Positions 12,664-13,750 of a stretch of DNA of 13,750 bases are shown in pieces. The position numbers and the translations under genes are program-made. The DNA comes from an uncultured Eubacteriales bacterium (lineage in GTDB: Bacteria > Bacillota > Clostridia > Monoglobales > Firm-18), in the NCBI GenBank assembly GCA_905210885.1, contig CAJLYO010000021.1, positions 1-13,750 of the forward strand. The letters run 5' to 3'. The notes beneath the pieces were generated by a model, which was not told where the DNA came from, did not search any database, and was given only the letters and a program-made list of their open reading frames with translations. Positions within the stretch are counted from its first letter, which is position 1. Every line of letters begins with the position of its first letter.

Positions 12664-13750
12664 CAGCTATAAATTTTGACCAAGCCTCGGAGCTTACGTA
12701 TGAAAAAATTTCAAATGCAATGAGCAATGTGCAGTCCATTGCGGCAGATACGGCGCGGCATTTTAACGGAGAGGTTTTTCCGTCGCACTGTACGGAAAAT
12801 CAGTATTATTTCGATGATGACAACTATCACGGCGGCTGGAACACGGGCTTTTGGACGGGCATAATATGGCTTTGCTATGAGGCAAGCGGTGATGAGAAAT
12901 TTAAGAAAATTGCGGAGAGCCAGCTGCCGTCCTTTATTAAACGAATTAACGAAAAAATCGGTGTAAATCACCACGATATGGGCTTTTTGTACTCGCTTTC
13001 CTGCGAGGCGGCATACATGATTACCGGCAACGAAAAGGCTCATGATGCCGCCATATCCGCCGCACGGCACCTTGCATCACGCTACCGTGACAAGGGCGAA
13101 TTTATTCAGGCATGGGGAAATGTTGACGATGAAACCGACTACCGCCTTATTATCGACTGTCTTATGAATATACCGCTTTTGTACAGGGCTGCCATAGAAA
13201 CGGGCGACATGCACCTTGACGATATTGCGTATAAGCACTATCTGACAACCCTTAAAAATATTTTCAGAAGCGACGGCTCAAGCTATCACACTTTTTATTT
13301 TAACAAGCAAACGGGCGAGCCTGTAAAAGGGGTTACGCACCAGGGGTATTCCGATAATTCCTGCTGGGCGCGCGGTCAGGCTTGGGGAATATACGGTATC
13401 GCTCTTACGGAAAAATATCACTATAACGAACAGGGGGTTACCGCCTTTGAAAAATGCGCGGATTATTTTTTAAATCATCTGCCGGGCGACCTTGTGCCGT
13501 ATTGGGATTTGATATTTACTCCGGAGGATAATCAGCCCCGTGACAGCAGCGCGGCGGCAATCGCTGTCTGCGGTTTGCTGGAAATGTGCAGATATATTAA
13601 AGATAAAGAGAAACGGGCGCACTATAAAAAATGCGCCGATGCCATTATGAATTCCCTTATTGACAATTACGCGGTAAAGCCGGGGGATAAGTCAAACGGA
13701 CTTCTGGCACATTCCACATACTATTATAAGGGCAATTTGGGAATAGATGA
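12660..13750 (+). CDS. GH88 unsaturated uronyl (glucuronyl) hydrolase, 3'-truncated by the window
   Basis: 363 residues are visible with no stop; GH88 enzymes are usually about 370-400, so only a short tail is missing. The family removes the 4,5-unsaturated uronic acid left on oligosaccharides by polysaccharide lyases, through hydration of the double bond. Hallmarks seen in order: WNTGFWTG (60-67), NHHDMGF (103-109) with D106, IIDCLMN (164-170) with D166, HQGYSDNSCWARGQAWGIYG (227-246), and PYWDLIF with DSSAAAIAVCGLLE (280-308). D106 and D166 correspond to the two catalytic aspartates described for Bacillus sp. GL1 UGL (Asp88 and Asp149). The RGQAW form separates it from GH105, which typically has RGNGW. 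There is no signal peptide, so it acts in the cytosol on imported lyase products. It follows the secreted proteins with a 4-base overlap, linking them to uronic-acid polysaccharide breakdown. The exact substrate (glycosaminoglycan, pectic or other) cannot be read from sequence. Confidence 0.93.
   Translation, partial: MTAINFDQASELTYEKISNAMSNVQSIAADTARHFNGEVFPSHCTENQYYFDDDNYHGGWNTGFWTGIIWLCYEASGDEKFKKIAESQLPSFIKRINEKIGVNHHDMGFLYSLSCEAAYMITGNEKAHDAAISAARHLASRYRDKGEFIQAWGNVDDETDYRLIIDCLMNIPLLYRAAIETGDMHLDDIAYKHYLTTLKNIFRSDGSSYHTFYFNKQTGEPVKGVTHQGYSDNSCWARGQAWGIYGIALTEKYHYNEQGVTAFEKCADYFLNHLPGDLVPYWDLIFTPEDNQPRDSSAAAIAVCGLLEMCRYIKDKEKRAHYKKCADAIMNSLIDNYAVKPGDKSNGLLAHSTYYYKGNLGID

Noticed and set aside
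12660..13750. GH105 unsaturated rhamnogalacturonyl hydrolase for the last gene
   Set aside because: The sequence has the GH88-type RGQAW and HHDMGF motifs rather than the RGNGW type typical of GH105.

Overview
The window reads as one uninterrupted operon segment on the + strand from a Gram-positive anaerobe, most likely a gut- or digester-type clostridium. Supporting this are moderate GC, strong clostridial-style Shine-Dalgarno sites, S-layer homology (SLH) motifs, Gram-positive type signal peptides, and C-terminal modules typical of secreted clostridial carbohydrate-active proteins. Both ends are cut: the first gene enters from the left, and the last lacks only a short C-terminus on the right. 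Genes are packed with 1- and 4-base overlaps or gaps of 6 to 52 bases, and no promoter or convincing terminator is visible inside.

Layout: (1) 1-2024, the C-terminal ~670 residues of a large secreted-type beta-rich protein of unknown function. (2) 2041-4929 and (3) 4929-9293, two tandem paralogues with signal peptides. Each has an N-terminal RIFT-barrel-like region, a central beta region, an alpha/alpha-toroid region and a C-terminal beta region, resembling the exo-rhamnogalacturonan lyase PcRGLX / YetA group (related to polysaccharide lyase family 26). The second paralogue also carries three SLH motifs, with an Ig-like and a concanavalin-like domain inserted between the second and third. (4) 9346-11562, one reading frame for a secreted protein with three tandem concanavalin/LamG-like domains, broken by a single in-frame TAA at 9928-9930. 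(5) 11569-12663, a smaller secreted protein with a fourth copy of that domain. (6) 12660 to the end, a cytosolic GH88 unsaturated uronyl hydrolase.

Inferred working model: a cell-surface system for an acidic (uronic-acid-containing) polysaccharide. The concanavalin-like proteins bind the glycan. The surface-anchored and free lyase-like enzymes cleave it by beta-elimination. The resulting unsaturated oligosaccharides are imported, and the cytosolic GH88 enzyme removes the 4,5-unsaturated uronic acid. Pectic rhamnogalacturonan is suggested by the lyase-like family. GH88 (rather than GH105) leaves glucuronate- or glycosaminoglycan-type polymers open.

The most notable points are the nonsense codon that sits exactly where related domains have tyrosine, the interrupted SLH triad, and the loss of three toroid histidines in one of the two lyase-like paralogues.
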